64,000 nucleotides of DNA from Echinostoma caproni (Eukaryota > Platyhelminthes > Trematoda > Plagiorchiida > Echinostomatidae): assembly GCA_900618425.1 (NCBI GenBank), contig UZAN01039375.1:41113-105112 (forward strand). The letters are read 5' to 3'. Both the position numbers and the translations under genes were made by a program. The notes below the pieces were generated by a model that saw only the letters and a program-made list of their open reading frames with translations, ran no database searches and was not told the DNA's origin. Shown here piece by piece: positions 42,001 through 57,000 of this stretch. Every line of letters starts with the position of its first letter. Position 1 is the first letter of the stretch.

Positions 42001-45000
42001 TTCATGCATCGCTCGATAACTGAGTCTCTTGTAATGACTCTCTATCGACACTTAGGCAGCATAACAAATCCTCATATACTGATCCGACAATCACTCAATC
42101 GATCGGGTTAATTTTTCGATCGGTCGGATGGTTCAGCTGCAATAAGAATGTACTGCTTGCTCAGCTAACCTGAAAGAGAACCACTTACATTATTCACAGA
42201 CTCGAGTCTTTAGCATACCCAGTGAATTTCAACAGCGCACAGCACGATTGCGATCATCACACGGTTGGAATACATGTGACAAAGGAAGTATCAAAAACAT
42301 TATGGACGGGTGATCAGATGCTCTGATGTTAAGCTGAGGGACTCCAAGTTGCGGAAATAGGGAAAAATGATCCAATCAGATCGCAGAGAGGGTATGAAAT
42401 TACTGCCGAGAGGGGTTGGACGCTGTGTGAAACACTGGAGCAAGCGTACGGTTTATACGTGATGTGTTTCTTTGATGTAATCATGCATGTATGCACTCGG
42501 ACATTGTGTAATCAGACTTAGTTTACTAACTGAATTTGACCGAACCCCATGAATGGTCATTTGGTCATGTTGCCCGATGTCATGTTTTGTACAATTAGGA
42601 ACTATTAAAAAGACCAGAGATTGGATTATTCCATTTTGTGGTACTTCTTGGGGTGTTGCTCTCTCACTTTATATATATATATACGTATAAGGATGTACAT
42701 ATATTTATGTACATGCATATACATTGGCACTATAATGTTCCACTCGAATTTCATGTTTCTAATTCTAATATAAGTTTGCACTTACAACAAAGTAGCACAC
42801 GTGCGTCCCTGAGAAAGAAACATCTGATTCCCGAATGGTAGAAATCGTTTATGTGGATCAAAGGCTACCCGCTTCGCTTCCACAATTTTTTCTAGTTAAC
42901 CGAGGAATATACAATGCTTTCTATAGAATATCCTCTTATAGTGTTTACTTCGTTAAGCAACAAAAGACGTGTTTATACCGAAAGTATGAAAACACAAAAC
43001 ATATAGAATTTCTATTGGAAAGATGGGAAATTCCGACATCTTATGATATATTCCAGTTGAATTAAATCATCGCTATTTGAGCGCTAATTAACAATTGTAC
43101 ACTATTTTAGACACTGTTAAAAGAGCACCAGAAATATGCAAGGTATTTATGGGATGTTCAAAAAGAACGTTCTTAAGATCATTGTAAATCCACAATGAAT
43201 AAAAATGGCAACATTGGATTGGATCAATAACTTGCGTTGTTTGTGTTCTATAAAATATTGATTTTGGGTGTGTTTTTAATTGCAAACATGCATGGGAGTA
43301 AACAGTATTTCGTTGAAAGTTTTAACAATGTTGAAGTTATAACTACGAAGGCAATGGGAAACAAAGAATAACTGAGTTGGCGTGCTTTGTATTGATGTAT
43401 AACGAAAATAATTAACATCCGTGGTAAACTAATTTTGACAATGATTTTGCTTTCATTTGCTATTCAACTTCTAATATTTTGTCCACGATTGAGTGCTTAC
43501 TGATCTCAGTAAAATTACACAAGGAAGATCATTATGGTTGAGCGCAATTGCGCACTTTATTAACAATAGAACCATTGTGCACGCTTGCATTCCGGTAAAA
43601 CCAGCTTAATCAACTCGCATCAGAATTTTTAATCAGGACAATCGTCCTCATGGCCTGCTGTCGCAAACGGTTTTTTCTTTCTTAGAACGGAAGTTTCAAA
43701 TCAGAATAACCGCTACCCTGGCGCAAGTCATTGCATGCATTGTAACCGCATCGTTAGAGGACGGGTTTGAAGGCGGGCAACAGGAACATCATTCACCCGT
43801 TGCGAATTGATCGGGAAGTTTTAAGTCATGTTACGTAATTGAGATTCAAAAGTGTTAGTTAGCCTCATGTGAAGCTATTTTTGATCAAACCATGTTGAGC
43901 AGGCATGTGTCTAGAAGTACAACTTTCTACATTTTCTCCACCCTTTTGAGTATACGGATGTAATTTGATCGATTTTTAATTTTTTTGCTTGTTCTATAGA
44001 GACTAGATATGTATATATCCCCAAAGAAAAAAATATAGCAAAGAACCTTGTTTTCGAAATTTCGTCTTCGGACATTTACATTTACATACGATGGAAACAA
44101 ACGTGATTGGTTCATTAGGGTGAATGGGAAAGAACAACATATTTTATCAAGCACAAAAGGAGCATATAGAGAAAGGAGGAAAACTGAGGCCACTCAAGAT
44201 GACATTTATCCACACGTTACGTGTTAAGCCGCGTTGCATCACTGCAAATTGTTTGAAGACATATGTGTATCTTTCCTCAATTTTAAAAGTAACTTTCCGT
44301 CACGGAGAACAATCCATTTGTTGATGAAATTTGCACAGGGAGTTATGGATAAACTCAAAGGGAGCAAAAAGTGTACCACTTAGAAGTAAAGCTGTTTACT
44401 TTTTTCAAGATGTGCAATTCGGATGGTAAGAAGCTAAGAAACTTAATCGATCTCCAGGTAATTATTCCCGAGAGTTTGCTAATAACGGTTCAAACGAACA
44501 GGAGTTACTAAACCGACTTAGAGTTCGTTTAATCGAGTCAAAAATATTGATATCGTTAAATGGAAGAAATACTGGTCCGATCAACTGTGACGGAGCAGAA
44601 AAAGAGAACAATTAGCTGCAATGCACCAAAAAAGAAATCTTGCTACCAAATTCAATCTTTTTGCTTGTGACCATATCGGCGATTGAAACAATCTTGGAGA
44701 ATTATTCCTCCATTTACCTGTACAATAAAAAATCACGGCATTCTGAACAAAAAGAAGTTCTTTCACAACATTTTCAAATAGTGGTAAACTCGAGCATGAA
44801 ACAGTGAACAATAACATAAGCTTGACATCCTCAGACGATTTGTAACTCACTCTGTTCTTGCAAATCTGTAGAGTTAACAACCATTGCCGTGTGTCAGAAA
44901 CTTTATTATTAAGGACAATACCTTTGCATTACATAATGTTTTTTACTTTAAATCTATCGACGGAAAGGTGAAAGAATTATCACAAAATGTATCCTCATGA

Positions 45001-48000
45001 TCTTGACTGGAAGAAGCCAGAGGTGTGTAGGGCTCAGTAGTGATGCATTGGAACATTTCACTGGACAGACTGATGAATAAATTATAAAAAAATAATAGTT
45101 CTCCTGACTAAGTGATCAGCTCGTTGACACGCGTAACACGTCTGCGTGCACGATGGTGCATACACAACTCACATGTACTAGAAAATTTGTTATATTGTAT
45201 TATCGTTTTATCTTACGGTAAGGGGTGTGAATTAGATCCTGCGGATTGTGACTAAACATCTTCCAAGTACATTTTTCATACCAGCCCATTCGAGATTTGA
45301 AATCCTCATCCCGAAATAAATGTGCACATTAGCACTAGATCAACCAGCTAACGTCGTTAACGATCACAATTACCGTATAGGTCTAGTCAGATGCCTTCTT
45401 GAAAGAAATTTAGTCCGAGACTGATCCAAGAAATTGAGAGATAAATTCGGTTTACTACTGGCGAAATTCAGATGAAAGCCTCCCTTAGTTAAATAAATAT
45501 AATAAATTAATGAAACAATCGTGCTAATATATATACATATATATAATACGGTTCATTCTTTCTTTGACACTCTTAGCCCAATCGTTTCTTATAAAGAGTC
45601 CTTTTTAAGAATTCTAAAATTCGGATAGACTCTCAAGGTATAGGAAAATGAGAGCTTAGAAAAACCTCACCTCTAACCGATAACGACTCGGCCAAATTAT
45701 CTTCACATTTTTAGGCATGGGGTTTGAATGCCAACCGGAATTATCACGATTCGAGTCCAGTAAGGGACTTGAAAAGAACCTGCTGCTGAGGAGTTCCAAG
45801 CTGGGTCACACAACTGTCCATCACCCTTTGTTGGTCACTACGGAGGTTGTGGATGTATATGTCTTTATCTGGTGGGGAATTAACAACCACCCATCGAGTG
45901 GAACACAAAACGATTAATAGTTCCTGATGCAGGTGAACAATTGAATGGATCAACCAAGGAAGGCACTCCAAAGGTTAGTACTTACCTTTGATATATTCTG
46001 ATAGGTGAACGGACGGTAATTACACAAAATCTGCGTGAGGACCATGATTTTACTGCTGTTACCAGACCAGTGGACACAATTGGGAAACAGTTATTTTCGT
46101 GCAGAGCAGCTCCAGTCAATCTGCTTGAATCATGCTCATTTCGGCGAACATAAGGACAAGGAACGAATAGTTAACCATTGACAGTTAATGCAGCCACTGA
46201 ATTAGAGGTGGCGGTTTCGCGTGTGTGTGGCGCTAAGGTATTTCATATGGATTCTTCATATGTATCAGTTGCCAGTTTTAATGCGAGTTTGACTTGGCTT
46301 TTTGTTTTGACTCGGGGGAAATGGGATTGACATGGGGTGTTTTGAGATGAATCTTTCCGAATTGGCCGCAGTGGAAGTCGACAGTTTTTAAAGTAATAAT
46401 GTGCATAAGCTTTTCAGCTACAATCCGAGAATGAATATCATTTCATATTTATTCGATGGGCAATAAAGAACTCATCAAAATATATTTTGAATAGTTGGGC
46501 ATCAAGTTTGTTTGTTGTATGAGAGTGATTCACTAAATATCAGCGTAAGCATGGTAAACCCATAATTACGATACCCACGTTTGTCCCACGACAAAGCTAT
46601 TCCAGTATATTCAGACAGGCAGCATTCCGTACTTTGTTCAAATACATCAGAACGTTTTTCACTAAAACTGTTCATATCTTATTGGTTTACGAGTAACTTT
46701 AGTATGATTCGCCCGCATGACATTGTTAAACGATTGACCGAAGATGGTAAACCGTTTCAGTAAACCGCAGAACCATTAAAAATATTGCACATAGCCAACT
46801 AATTTTCCAACGTTGCCGAAAATGAAATGTAAAGTTGATCTCATTTATACCCATAAAGCATTCTGTCATTCTGTTCGGTAGGTAGGTTTTCTATTTCTCC
46901 AGGAATTGCACTCGTCTGTGATATTTTCGGGAGTGCTCACTCAAAAATGAAAAAATACATTAAACGAGTTAACGGAGTTGTAATAAAAAAAGCAGATTGA
47001 TCGCTTTCCGCCAGGGTCATGCAAACCACTGATATTTCCTCTACGTTGGTGCTGAAGTATGCTGATGAGAGAGAACGGTATATTGAGTAGGAAACAGTTT
47101 CCACCTTGCAATTATGTGCTCTAGTTACTGTATCTTCCTTCGCATTCAGAAAAATAATGCAAACAGCCATGGTTGCAAAAGCCGGCGTTGCATAATGAGA
47201 GGTTGTTTACAATCAAAATACTTCAATCACCTGGCAACGAATAATGTACGAGGACCTGATCGAAAGTCAAATGCTTCCCGATATTATCCACTCTTTGTTT
47301 CAGTATTATCGAAATATACTGGTACGCAAAATGCATACTTTTGATACCAGGGGTTGTACAATCTGTATCAACCTAACAAAAAGTTAAATCATTTAACTCA
47401 CGCTGATATAATGCAACTGCGGGAGACAAATCAAATGAATACAAAACTTGTTTTGTTTACGTTAACCTTTGAATATAAATGTGACAATTATTTCGGGAAC
47501 GGATTTGAAAATATACTACTTCAATGTTCTTAGCAGTGGTACAGCGGTTGACAGAGAAACACATCATCCGGAATTTGGAGGCTGTCTTGTCACTATGAGG
47601 TATGCTCTTAGCGTGCGGTTCTCTCCAAACACTCAGCTCCCTTTTTCGGTGTTCAATTCGACAGTAGCCACATCCCGGCACACAGATCAATACATGGAAT
47701 AAACCAAGTTGCGAGAGAAAATGCACACATTTCACTGAGCCATCACTCTACTGTCTTTGAGTTCGCTGGGAGATGGGCAGAACCCAGAGCTGCATTCTGG
47801 TATAACAGGAACAAATGAGCATGCCACTCCGGTTCTTACTGTCTTGATTCTTGCGCCAAAACGATGACTAACATGTTGAATTCGGATTGGGAACAAGTAA
47901 GACTAGATGCTGTGCAAATATTTCGGATGCAAATCTCCATCTTCATCGCCGACCACCTAACACCAGAGGCTATAATCCAAAATACCCATGATTCGATCTC

Positions 48001-51000
48001 TGCTGTTCGCAGGAACTAACGGCAAAAGGTGAAAATGACATTGACACTTTGTGGTTCATTTATTGAACCTCCAATTTCAAATTCAATCCGTATTAGGCGC
48101 ACTTACGTTGCTGTCTTTCTGAAAAAAGAGTATTCAATGGACAAAGTATTACAAGCTGATCTGCAGAGCATTCTTGATTTCACTGTTTCGTGTTTTGGTT
48201 GGTTACATTTGTCACGGGAATCGATACACCCATGAAGGGATTTATGGTATCTGTTCGTACTTGTGAATTCTTGATAAGGATAAATGTTTTTAATCACTTA
48301 CTGCTTTTCGTTATGTCTGGAAAGGGTTTGAAACATTCAGGCGTTAGTAATTTGTGAGGCATCGATTTGAGAAATCCCCAGGGCATTTTCATGCAAACAG
48401 AACCAACTCACCTTCAGCGTAACCTAAAGCAAATTGTTTGTTTTTGAGAACCAATTTCAAGAAACGGTTGGAGCAGTAAAATAACGTTAACCGAAAATAC
48501 TCCGAAAGTATTAGTATTCAGTCGGAGGATGACAAAGATGTGTCTATATGTGTGCGTTCGTGTCTGACAAACGAATATTTGTCGCAACCCAATTTCTAAA
48601 CATAAATTGGTCAAATAACGGTGTTTAATCAGACGTGACTTTCCACCTCTGTGTACTAATACTTCGTCTCAAACATCTTCCAATGAACTGGAATGAAACT
48701 CTGTTGCTTCAGATCCTTACAACTTAAATGCTTCTTTTATCACACACATTTGTGTGGTGAACAGCAGACAGGGCGAACCCCATAGTCATGAAAACTTCCT
48801 GCTCCCTCATGGAAACCGATAGTCTAAGCCAAGGGACTTGGAGTGGCGAATCAGATAAGGCCCCGCTAGGTCAGGCGCGGTATAGAACCGGACAACAGAA
48901 AAGCTGCATACCACGAAACGTAGCTCGAAATAAGACAAATTGCCTTAGGGGAGGCTTGATGACTTCACGAATCAGCTTTGGCGAGCCTGTGTGTTTTATC
49001 GAACTTTGATTTTCGGTATATGTGTCACGTTAAATTCATTTACACTACGAGTACGAAATAAATCTGAGCGATCGTCAGTTTGCCTTTATATCAGGCGGTT
49101 TCTTCAACACTTTATTATCCCTAATCCGTATCATTGTCCGAATTCACTCGAAAACTATAAAGGATTTCACATGATATTTTGAAATTACCCTAACATGTGT
49201 AGCTTCAGAATTGTTGGTAAAAGTAGCGACATTTGGAGTTTCCCAGGAACCTGTGTCCTGGACTGATTGCTTTCCTGGCAACCGCACTGTCTTCGTCTGC
49301 GGGGGATGGGAATCTCTTCCATAGTTCTCTTATTACCCCCTTGCTCCGAGGCCCAAATTGGCGGCCATTGTTATCACATTACTATTACTAGATGCCACAA
49401 AAATGACTTCCTCGGAGAAGTCAAGCGGTGCATATATCTCCCTCTCATCACTTCTTTTTTCACTACAGATCTCAGCCTCTGTCAATTAGGAACCAACAAA
49501 CTGGATTCATCGTGAATACTGTCTGTCTACACTGCTCTCGGAAAGGATAAATTTCTGAGCTGGGGGTTCTCCTTTTACGGTTTATAACTTTATTTGGTTG
49601 ACAAATACTTACTTGCATATTCGATCTCTGAAATGGTTTTTAAGTAACAATTGATGATTTTTTGAACGAGTTTAAAACTAAATATCGATTAGGTCATTGT
49701 ATTCGAAAATTCAATCTACGCAATTTGAAACTTTAATGCGTGCATAATAGTGCATACTGAGTACTAAAATGATTGTTTTATGAACCATTCACCATACATG
49801 TGTTCAAAAATTATTAGCATTCGAGATTTAAAATAATTCGCAACATGTCAAGTTGAAAATTTCCTATAATGGAAACTTGGTGCATTTTCGATCTTGCCTC
49901 TGTGTGTCGTCTATAGACAGATAATTGGGGTTTTCCTTCTAGTTCATTCAAGAACGGTAGGGTTGTGATTGAAAAATACACTATAGGATAATAATGAAAT
50001 CAGCGGCGAGATGAGAAAATGTTGCTACTAGAATTATGTGCCATAGACAGTAGTTTGCCAAAAACAGATCACGTTGTATGCACAAAATGTGCTGTACGCA
50101 ACGCATTATTATTTTTCAACCTTGGTTCTTTATTACTTTATCGACCCGTTTCGGCGTCAATTGCAGCAAGTTGGAGATGTAAGCTTGGCTTGTGAGATTC
50201 GTTATCAAAAATCAAAAGAAATGTCGGATTGGCAAAACAACAAACGCGGCAAACAACTTCGTTTATCATAACTTATTCTCCAGGTTAATACACTAGTATA
50301 TGTTTCAGAATACGTAGTATGTGAATAAGTGGACACAATGTTTTTGGAAGCACGCGACCGGTTCCACGGTTCGTGCTTCTCTTCAGTCCTGTATATCCGA
50401 TATTCTTTTGTCAGTCCGTTCATATACGTGTACCAAGGAAGTGCATTTTCCGCCTAATAAACTCATTTGCAACATCGAGTAATTTTGGATGGCCAGCTCT
50501 TTCAGAGCCATTCCACTGAGAAATCGATACGTTGATTTGATATTTAGTAGGTGGGTTTGACTCTACTGACCGCTACAAATGTGACGTAACCTTTTTATAG
50601 AATACTGATTCTTCAGTGGAATGCCTCTGAAACAACTGCCCACACAAAATAACTCAGTAATGAAAATTAGGTTATATACATATGTATTCATGAAGTGAAA
50701 AGATGTGCAACAATAAGTTCAGAATGAATAATCGTTGATTGGACGAAAGGAATGTGGGAAAGAGTGGCTGGGAAACAAGTAAAACAAAAAGGTTAATAAG
50801 TAGTGAAGAATCGGGAGCCGGGAAAGGAATAAACGAAGGGGGATGAAACAGGATGGTTGAAGTCGTTTACTTCCAGTTCAGCTCAAAGAGCCACTGAAAG
50901 ATTCGTGGGTGAGTATACGTTCTGTTGTGGGCATGAACCAGTGAAGCTAAGGGGCACTACCAAACTGCTTTTGTGAACGTAGAATTGGGTGTAATAACCG

Positions 51001-54000
51001 TATTGCTACCGGTTCTACTTTTGCAAGGTGACCTTGTTGAAGGATTTTGAACGCCTTTGAGAGTACTTTGTAGACGACTTTGAAACCATCTTCATTTACC
51101 TGATGTCCGATATATACGAGATCAGCCATGATTGCATTCAACATGGTCCTTGTGGTTCCTGTGTTTGAATAATCTGGTTTTCGTTCCCAGATTCTTCGAG
51201 AAAACTGCCTAATTATCCTGCCTTTGTTGTTTGCTAAACATGCGCAAACAAAAATGTTTATACATGGAGGATTTTTGGATCTGCAGTTTACCTTTAAGAT
51301 TCAGTGATAACACTTGACTTGTTCATATGAGACACATCTGTTCACTTCTTGTTCATATAACTGTTTTGGCCGGAGGAACTGGCCAAAGAAAACGAGCTTG
51401 CATTATTCTGTCAATATCATGATGGGAATATTCAGTGAAATATGGAATTATTCATCATCCTTTTGTGTCATATATGTCATATCATTCTTGATAAACCAAC
51501 CTTAAAATGTTAGATCATGGCTTTATACACGTTAAAAGTGTTCAAGGTTTCAAAGATCTGACAAGGTAGAGAAAGAGAAGTATTTTAATTTTTAGTGGAT
51601 GGTGTTTTTTTAAACTTTAACCAAAAGCTCACTTTTCTTTTTTGTTTCTGTAAGGAATTGATGTAAAGGAAACAAATCGTTAGTTTGCAATTCAATTGGG
51701 AAATAATAATTTAAGTTTCAATTGGTTCACAGACATTTCAAACAGGGATTGCTACCTTCAGCGAGTTCTATAAAACAAAATAGTGAACACATGAATAAGT
51801 TGGTTAGCATTGGAGTGCAATAGTGGCACTTATAGGGCTCGTGAATTCATTCAACAGAATACGAATACTGTGTTATCCCATATTATGAAAACCTATTTGG
51901 CTCTTCACAATGTTCTCTGCAGTTTTTAGCCTGACCATTCATGGTCACATATGACTCAATAATCGCTCATCGAGAAGAACCTGCAATATCTATTTTGTGA
52001 AGCTTCAATAAGCACTTACTTTTTGTGAACTCCACTGCAAATTGAAAATAACATAGAAGACGTTTATGAGTGGTTGCTTTGACAGTCATGTTTTGTTTTG
52101 ATGACATGAAAAATAAGTTAGACTCGGCACTTTGTTAGTTCATTTCATAATTAACCACGCGCACGTATGGATCTTACTGAGTTCGCGTTCTAAGAAGTGA
52201 AAGAAAACGTGAAAAGAGGTAAACAGGGAATTTCCTTGGGGATGCTATCACCAATATCAGTTAACTAGCACAAAATTTTTATTGTTATCAAACATCTCGA
52301 AACTGACCGGAATTGGTAATTTTCACAGATTACTACCATGGTTTTATCTTATGCCCTACTTGCGTTCAGACTCACAGATAAAAGAGGAAGTCACTCAAGG
52401 CCATTTGTTTCCCTTCACGGATCGGATTATGTCTGAGAGACCCCATTTTACTCCCAAAATATAAATGAGCTTCATCCAAGCTTTTCATGTTTCCTCTACA
52501 CACGTAAACACACAAACACAATAACATTAACAACAGCAACAACAACAATAACAATCCTTCGAAACTCACTCAAAAGACCAGACGTGCTATTATAGCTGCA
52601 CGATGTTGTTTGCATGATGTTCACGCATAAACACACTCACTGGAGTTGATCGCACATGTAAGTTCCGCAACCCCTTTGACATTGAAGTCACATGTTAATT
52701 GTACGGTCAAAACAAATTATGTTCTTGAAATATTGTCCTGGTGCATTTTATTGGTATATAAAATCACCGGAAAGGTCTACCTCATTTTCATGTTATTGTT
52801 CAAATTAGTTTGCCTTCATCTGTTATGCCCGTTTGAGGTCATTGGAAGTCTGCTATGTGGCTTCGCTTTACAATCGGAATTTTTTCACTCGACAAATAAA
52901 GTTGTGACCATTTATACCAAAACCAACCCCCGATTGCTAAGGGTCCCGGAGATGGTTACGATAAGAAGATGAAAACCTTGACCGTGAGTGTGTGTGGGTG
53001 TTTGTGCAAGAAGAACTGTCAATCACACTATCACATTGCCTTGGCAGTGGTAAAAGGTATGATGAATCGGCCTGTCGTATTCCTGCGTAACTGGTGTACT
53101 CTCCAACTATATAAATTGTTGGTTTCTGCCTCAATATGTCAGTTGAAATGCGTTGCAATCTACCTTAATCTGAATTGTGCAACCTCGCGTGCTGTGCTTT
53201 CTCTTCAGTGTCTAACTGTTTAGCAATCGCTTGAATAATGTATATCCAAAGGAGTAGTGATGGAAGCAGAACACTTAATCAGAATAGGGGTACATGTTGT
53301 CCCCGGCATGGTACGGTTTATCTCATTCCTAACCAAACGTGTCATTCTCTTATATTCACCAAGTTTTGATCGCCATGTTTTGCACTACAGTTTCATGTGC
53401 CAGCTTTTCTAATGGTTCTTTTGTATGGCAAATGTATCAAAAAAGCTACTCAAGTTAAGAATGAATTTCCCTCATCTCAATTTTTCATATTTTCTTGCGT
53501 TTGCTGCAAACCAGTACCCCAGGGACACGATAGGTTTCACCATCTCCATGATAAATAAATGCCCCCTTTACGCAATCAGTCTCTTGTGAATCATACTATG
53601 TACCGGTCCAATACGTGGTAGTTGCCTGCCTAGGGGTATAGGTGAACAATCCTGGTCGAGCCATGGTAAACACGAGAGGTGGTGAAAAGTGTAATCTGCT
53701 AATCCATTCTGGTGATACCACACCAGGCTTGTGCTCATCAAGCTTTCCACATCTGTTATCAGATGCCCTCATTGTTGCCAAACCAACTCCATTTATTATC
53801 CTTTACACGGTCGTCATAATCAAATCATTGGACTTTCCCTCCTTCTGTAACCAGAGACCGTTCAGGCTTGTCCGGAATGCTTCGCAGGCATGCAAAAACA
53901 ACCAAAACAAAATCATGATGTTCCAACGCATACATTCACATGTGCCTCCTGCTCCACGAACACACACTTTTCACCAGTCCAAAAAGAACCCTCGAAATAA

Positions 54001-57000
54001 TTGTACAGACTGGTTCATTACTGATAAAAGTCAGTTTGTCTCGTCCACTGGACTTTGTTTACGGTGTTGCATCAGCGGCAAGTGAAGTCACATGATTTAA
54101 TAACAAGCATCAAACGTACTCTTTTTGTGCTCTGAAATAAAAGTACAGTTAACATTTAAACATTTGAGCATTATGATATAGAAATTCATTGTGTAAATCA
54201 AATACGTTCAAAGCTCCACTTATTTTGTAACATTCCAAAGAGAGCTCTGAACCCAGAGGAATCCCTTGCATGAATCATGAAACCACATGCATCAACCAAG
54301 TTTCTTAAACTGCGTATCTCAAAAATCACCAGGTGAATGATTTGTTTCAGATTTGTGCCGCAGTTCATCAGATCGAATGTAAACTGGTTTATGCATCAAC
54401 GGTTGATCACATACAATACCTGGGGCGTCAAGAGCTGTCCGTCAACTCTTAGCAGACTGTCGGTCTTAGGTCTTTGTTTTGTTTTGCATTCCCTGTTTTT
54501 CCTTTGTGCTCTGTTTTCAATGAATCTCGGAGATTATTAACTAACCTATTTACACAGGCGTATGTCTGTGGATAACTGACGGGCGTCTCCGTCTATTTGA
54601 CGAGAACTACCTTGAAGCTGGATAAATCGAAGAAGACACCTCTTGTCAAGCTTTTGAAATGTGTTATGGTTTACCTGTGCAAAACAAACCCATTTCGAGG
54701 GCGAGATGTAAATTTGTCTACATAGGAGAAGACGCAAGTTGACGGAATGGAATATGGCATGCTAGAACTGCTAATATTTTGTGGGTATACGAGATGCGTC
54801 GCCCGATTTAACGGCCTCCAGAGAAACCTGTCCAGGTAAGATAGATAAAGCATGGTTCGACATCTATCGAATGAGGAACAAGCTTTTAGTTAGCGAAGGC
54901 AACGATTTACTAATACCTAGCTACTTTTCACTTTTCAATTGGTTAAGCGATGCTACAGGTACATTTTCAAAAAAGCCTTGCGTCCAGCTCCCATGAAGCC
55001 CTGGGTGAAACAAGCGAAATGTGTGCATGCATACGCAGTGATCGTGATTGTCTGCGCATGGGTACAACTCACAGCTACAACATGCAACAGGAACTCGCTG
55101 GATTGGAATGAACTAACAGTGTCCTATGTTTGGATGGTGGATGCATAAAATTCCGTTTACGATTATGTGATTCGCAACATGAGTTAATCGTGGATAAAAA
55201 ATGCTGATAACAATCCACAATAGACCAATAATTTCCCGCTCTACCATTATTCAAATAAAGTCAATCATATCTGCAGAAACTCACTGTACGCCACCATTTC
55301 TGAAATCAGAATGGAAAATACCAGAACGCTAAGAGTGAAGATGAAAGAAAACGATTTTGTATTTTTTAAATTCAATAGTGTTTGCATTCGTTTTTCTGCC
55401 GTGGTAGAAGTTCTATATTGTTCTCTATTATTCATTTTAATGAGATATTCTATAGTTTACCTTAAAATGATCAAGCTGAGCTAATTGTTATGGTACATAG
55501 ACCAGGAAAACTTTTAGCGCTTAGTATATGTCTGCAAGCGTAGTCTGAGGTAATGTATATTGAGGTAAGCCATTTGTCACACTGGTTCAAGATGAGGCTA
55601 ACGTGAATCGGTTGAACTGGTCGACAGAGCAAACCAAGGCAACACATTCAGTTCATTGGTAACTGCAGTTATTTGACAAATTTGGAAAAGATTACAGCTT
55701 CGCCAGTGAAGTGTTTTGTTCTAAGCTGATGTTATTTTAAAGGGTTTTGTGAGAAACAGTTTTGTGATGTTTTATATAGTACGTTTCCCAATACCGAGGT
55801 TTTCACCTGTGCTGATAAACAAGATTCCTTTTTGACTGAGTAAAAAAAGACAGTAAACAGGACATCAATACGTCGTCAAATTCACATTTGACCAGCAGTT
55901 AATTGTAAACAGTGATGCTGGATAATCTAGTTCAATTTGAAATGAGTACCCCTCACCCTCACGCACCATCCTAGCTGTTTGGTACAGTGGTAACGCACAT
56001 GTCATACATGCAATGTGTCTGGAGTTTAAAGCTCGGGCGTGGCGGTAGTAATGCACTACTGATGAGCTCTAATAAGAGCAAAAATATTTTTCTGATGTAA
56101 TCAGAAAATTATTATTTTAAATCTAAATCTGGCTGGTTGTAGTGGCGGTTTAGTGCACTGTCCTGGAGTTACCCGGACCGTGAATTCCCAGGTTCAAATC
56201 CTACCACCAACATTCGAATATGGTAGTAGGTAGCTGCATTATACTCGGACTCCACTCGACAACTATCCTAGTGGGGCCTTATTTGTTCCATCGCTCCAAG
56301 TCCTAGGTTTGAAAATACTGTTCAACTAAACATCAAGCCCACATGAAGTTTTGATGACCAAAACGTGCTTCGAAATTACCATATTCTCTATGTTTCTACC
56401 GTCTTGAGTGAACACATCCTAAATAAAAATAATCGGAAGAAAGAAAGTTTGTCATCTGGTTTTCTTTCACATACCTTCTTCTTGTTCTGTAATGTAAAAT
56501 GATGATTGAAAGGGGGTGGGGTGGAGGAAAGGAGGCTGTTTTATACTCATTTCACCGATGTGTTAAACAAAATTGTTTTCCAAGCATCCAGAGGCACGCC
56601 AGGAAAATTGCTCGTCCTCGGTTTGTATGGGTTTGAGTAAACATTTAATCCTCGGTATCCAGCTACTGTCTATCGATGGTAACATTTTCTGCTTCCACCT
56701 CAAAGACGAGTGTGTCCTTCGATTCCCGCTGCAGAAACCTAAGATTGGTGCACATGGTTGGCGAATTCAAACCAGGGTGAATCAACTGCCCAGTGCTCTT
56801 TTTGGGCCAAAGTTCGCAGCATTTGATGGAACAGAAACTCCAGTAAAGATTAGCGTTAATTCAATACGTGTAATGTAATCTACGATGGGTGACAGTGTTC
56901 ACCGATAGGTCACCGATAGGTCTGATTAGACCAAGGGCACACGTCATACAAAGTTCAATTGACAATAGGGTGGTTATCAATGTTTCACGTTGATGAGTTC

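Larger units (their letters stand above)
52035..55284 (-). other. Introns either side of HKK
   Basis: An AAC-rich run lies near 52530. A 147-codon plus-strand ORF at 53642-54085 shows no domain I recognise and is probably chance. Confidence 0.4.

Noticed and set aside
42189..42200. 12-nt candidate with donor gtaagtgg
   Set aside because: It contains an in-phase TAA and has a poor acceptor; the slot is better filled by 43236.
53642..54085. 147-codon plus-strand ORF
   Set aside because: No domain recognised and composition like the surroundings; chance ORF.
56131..56215. Functional tRNA gene
   Set aside because: Box B is perfect, but the central arms do not form a regular cloverleaf and a SINE-like body follows; called a SINE instead.
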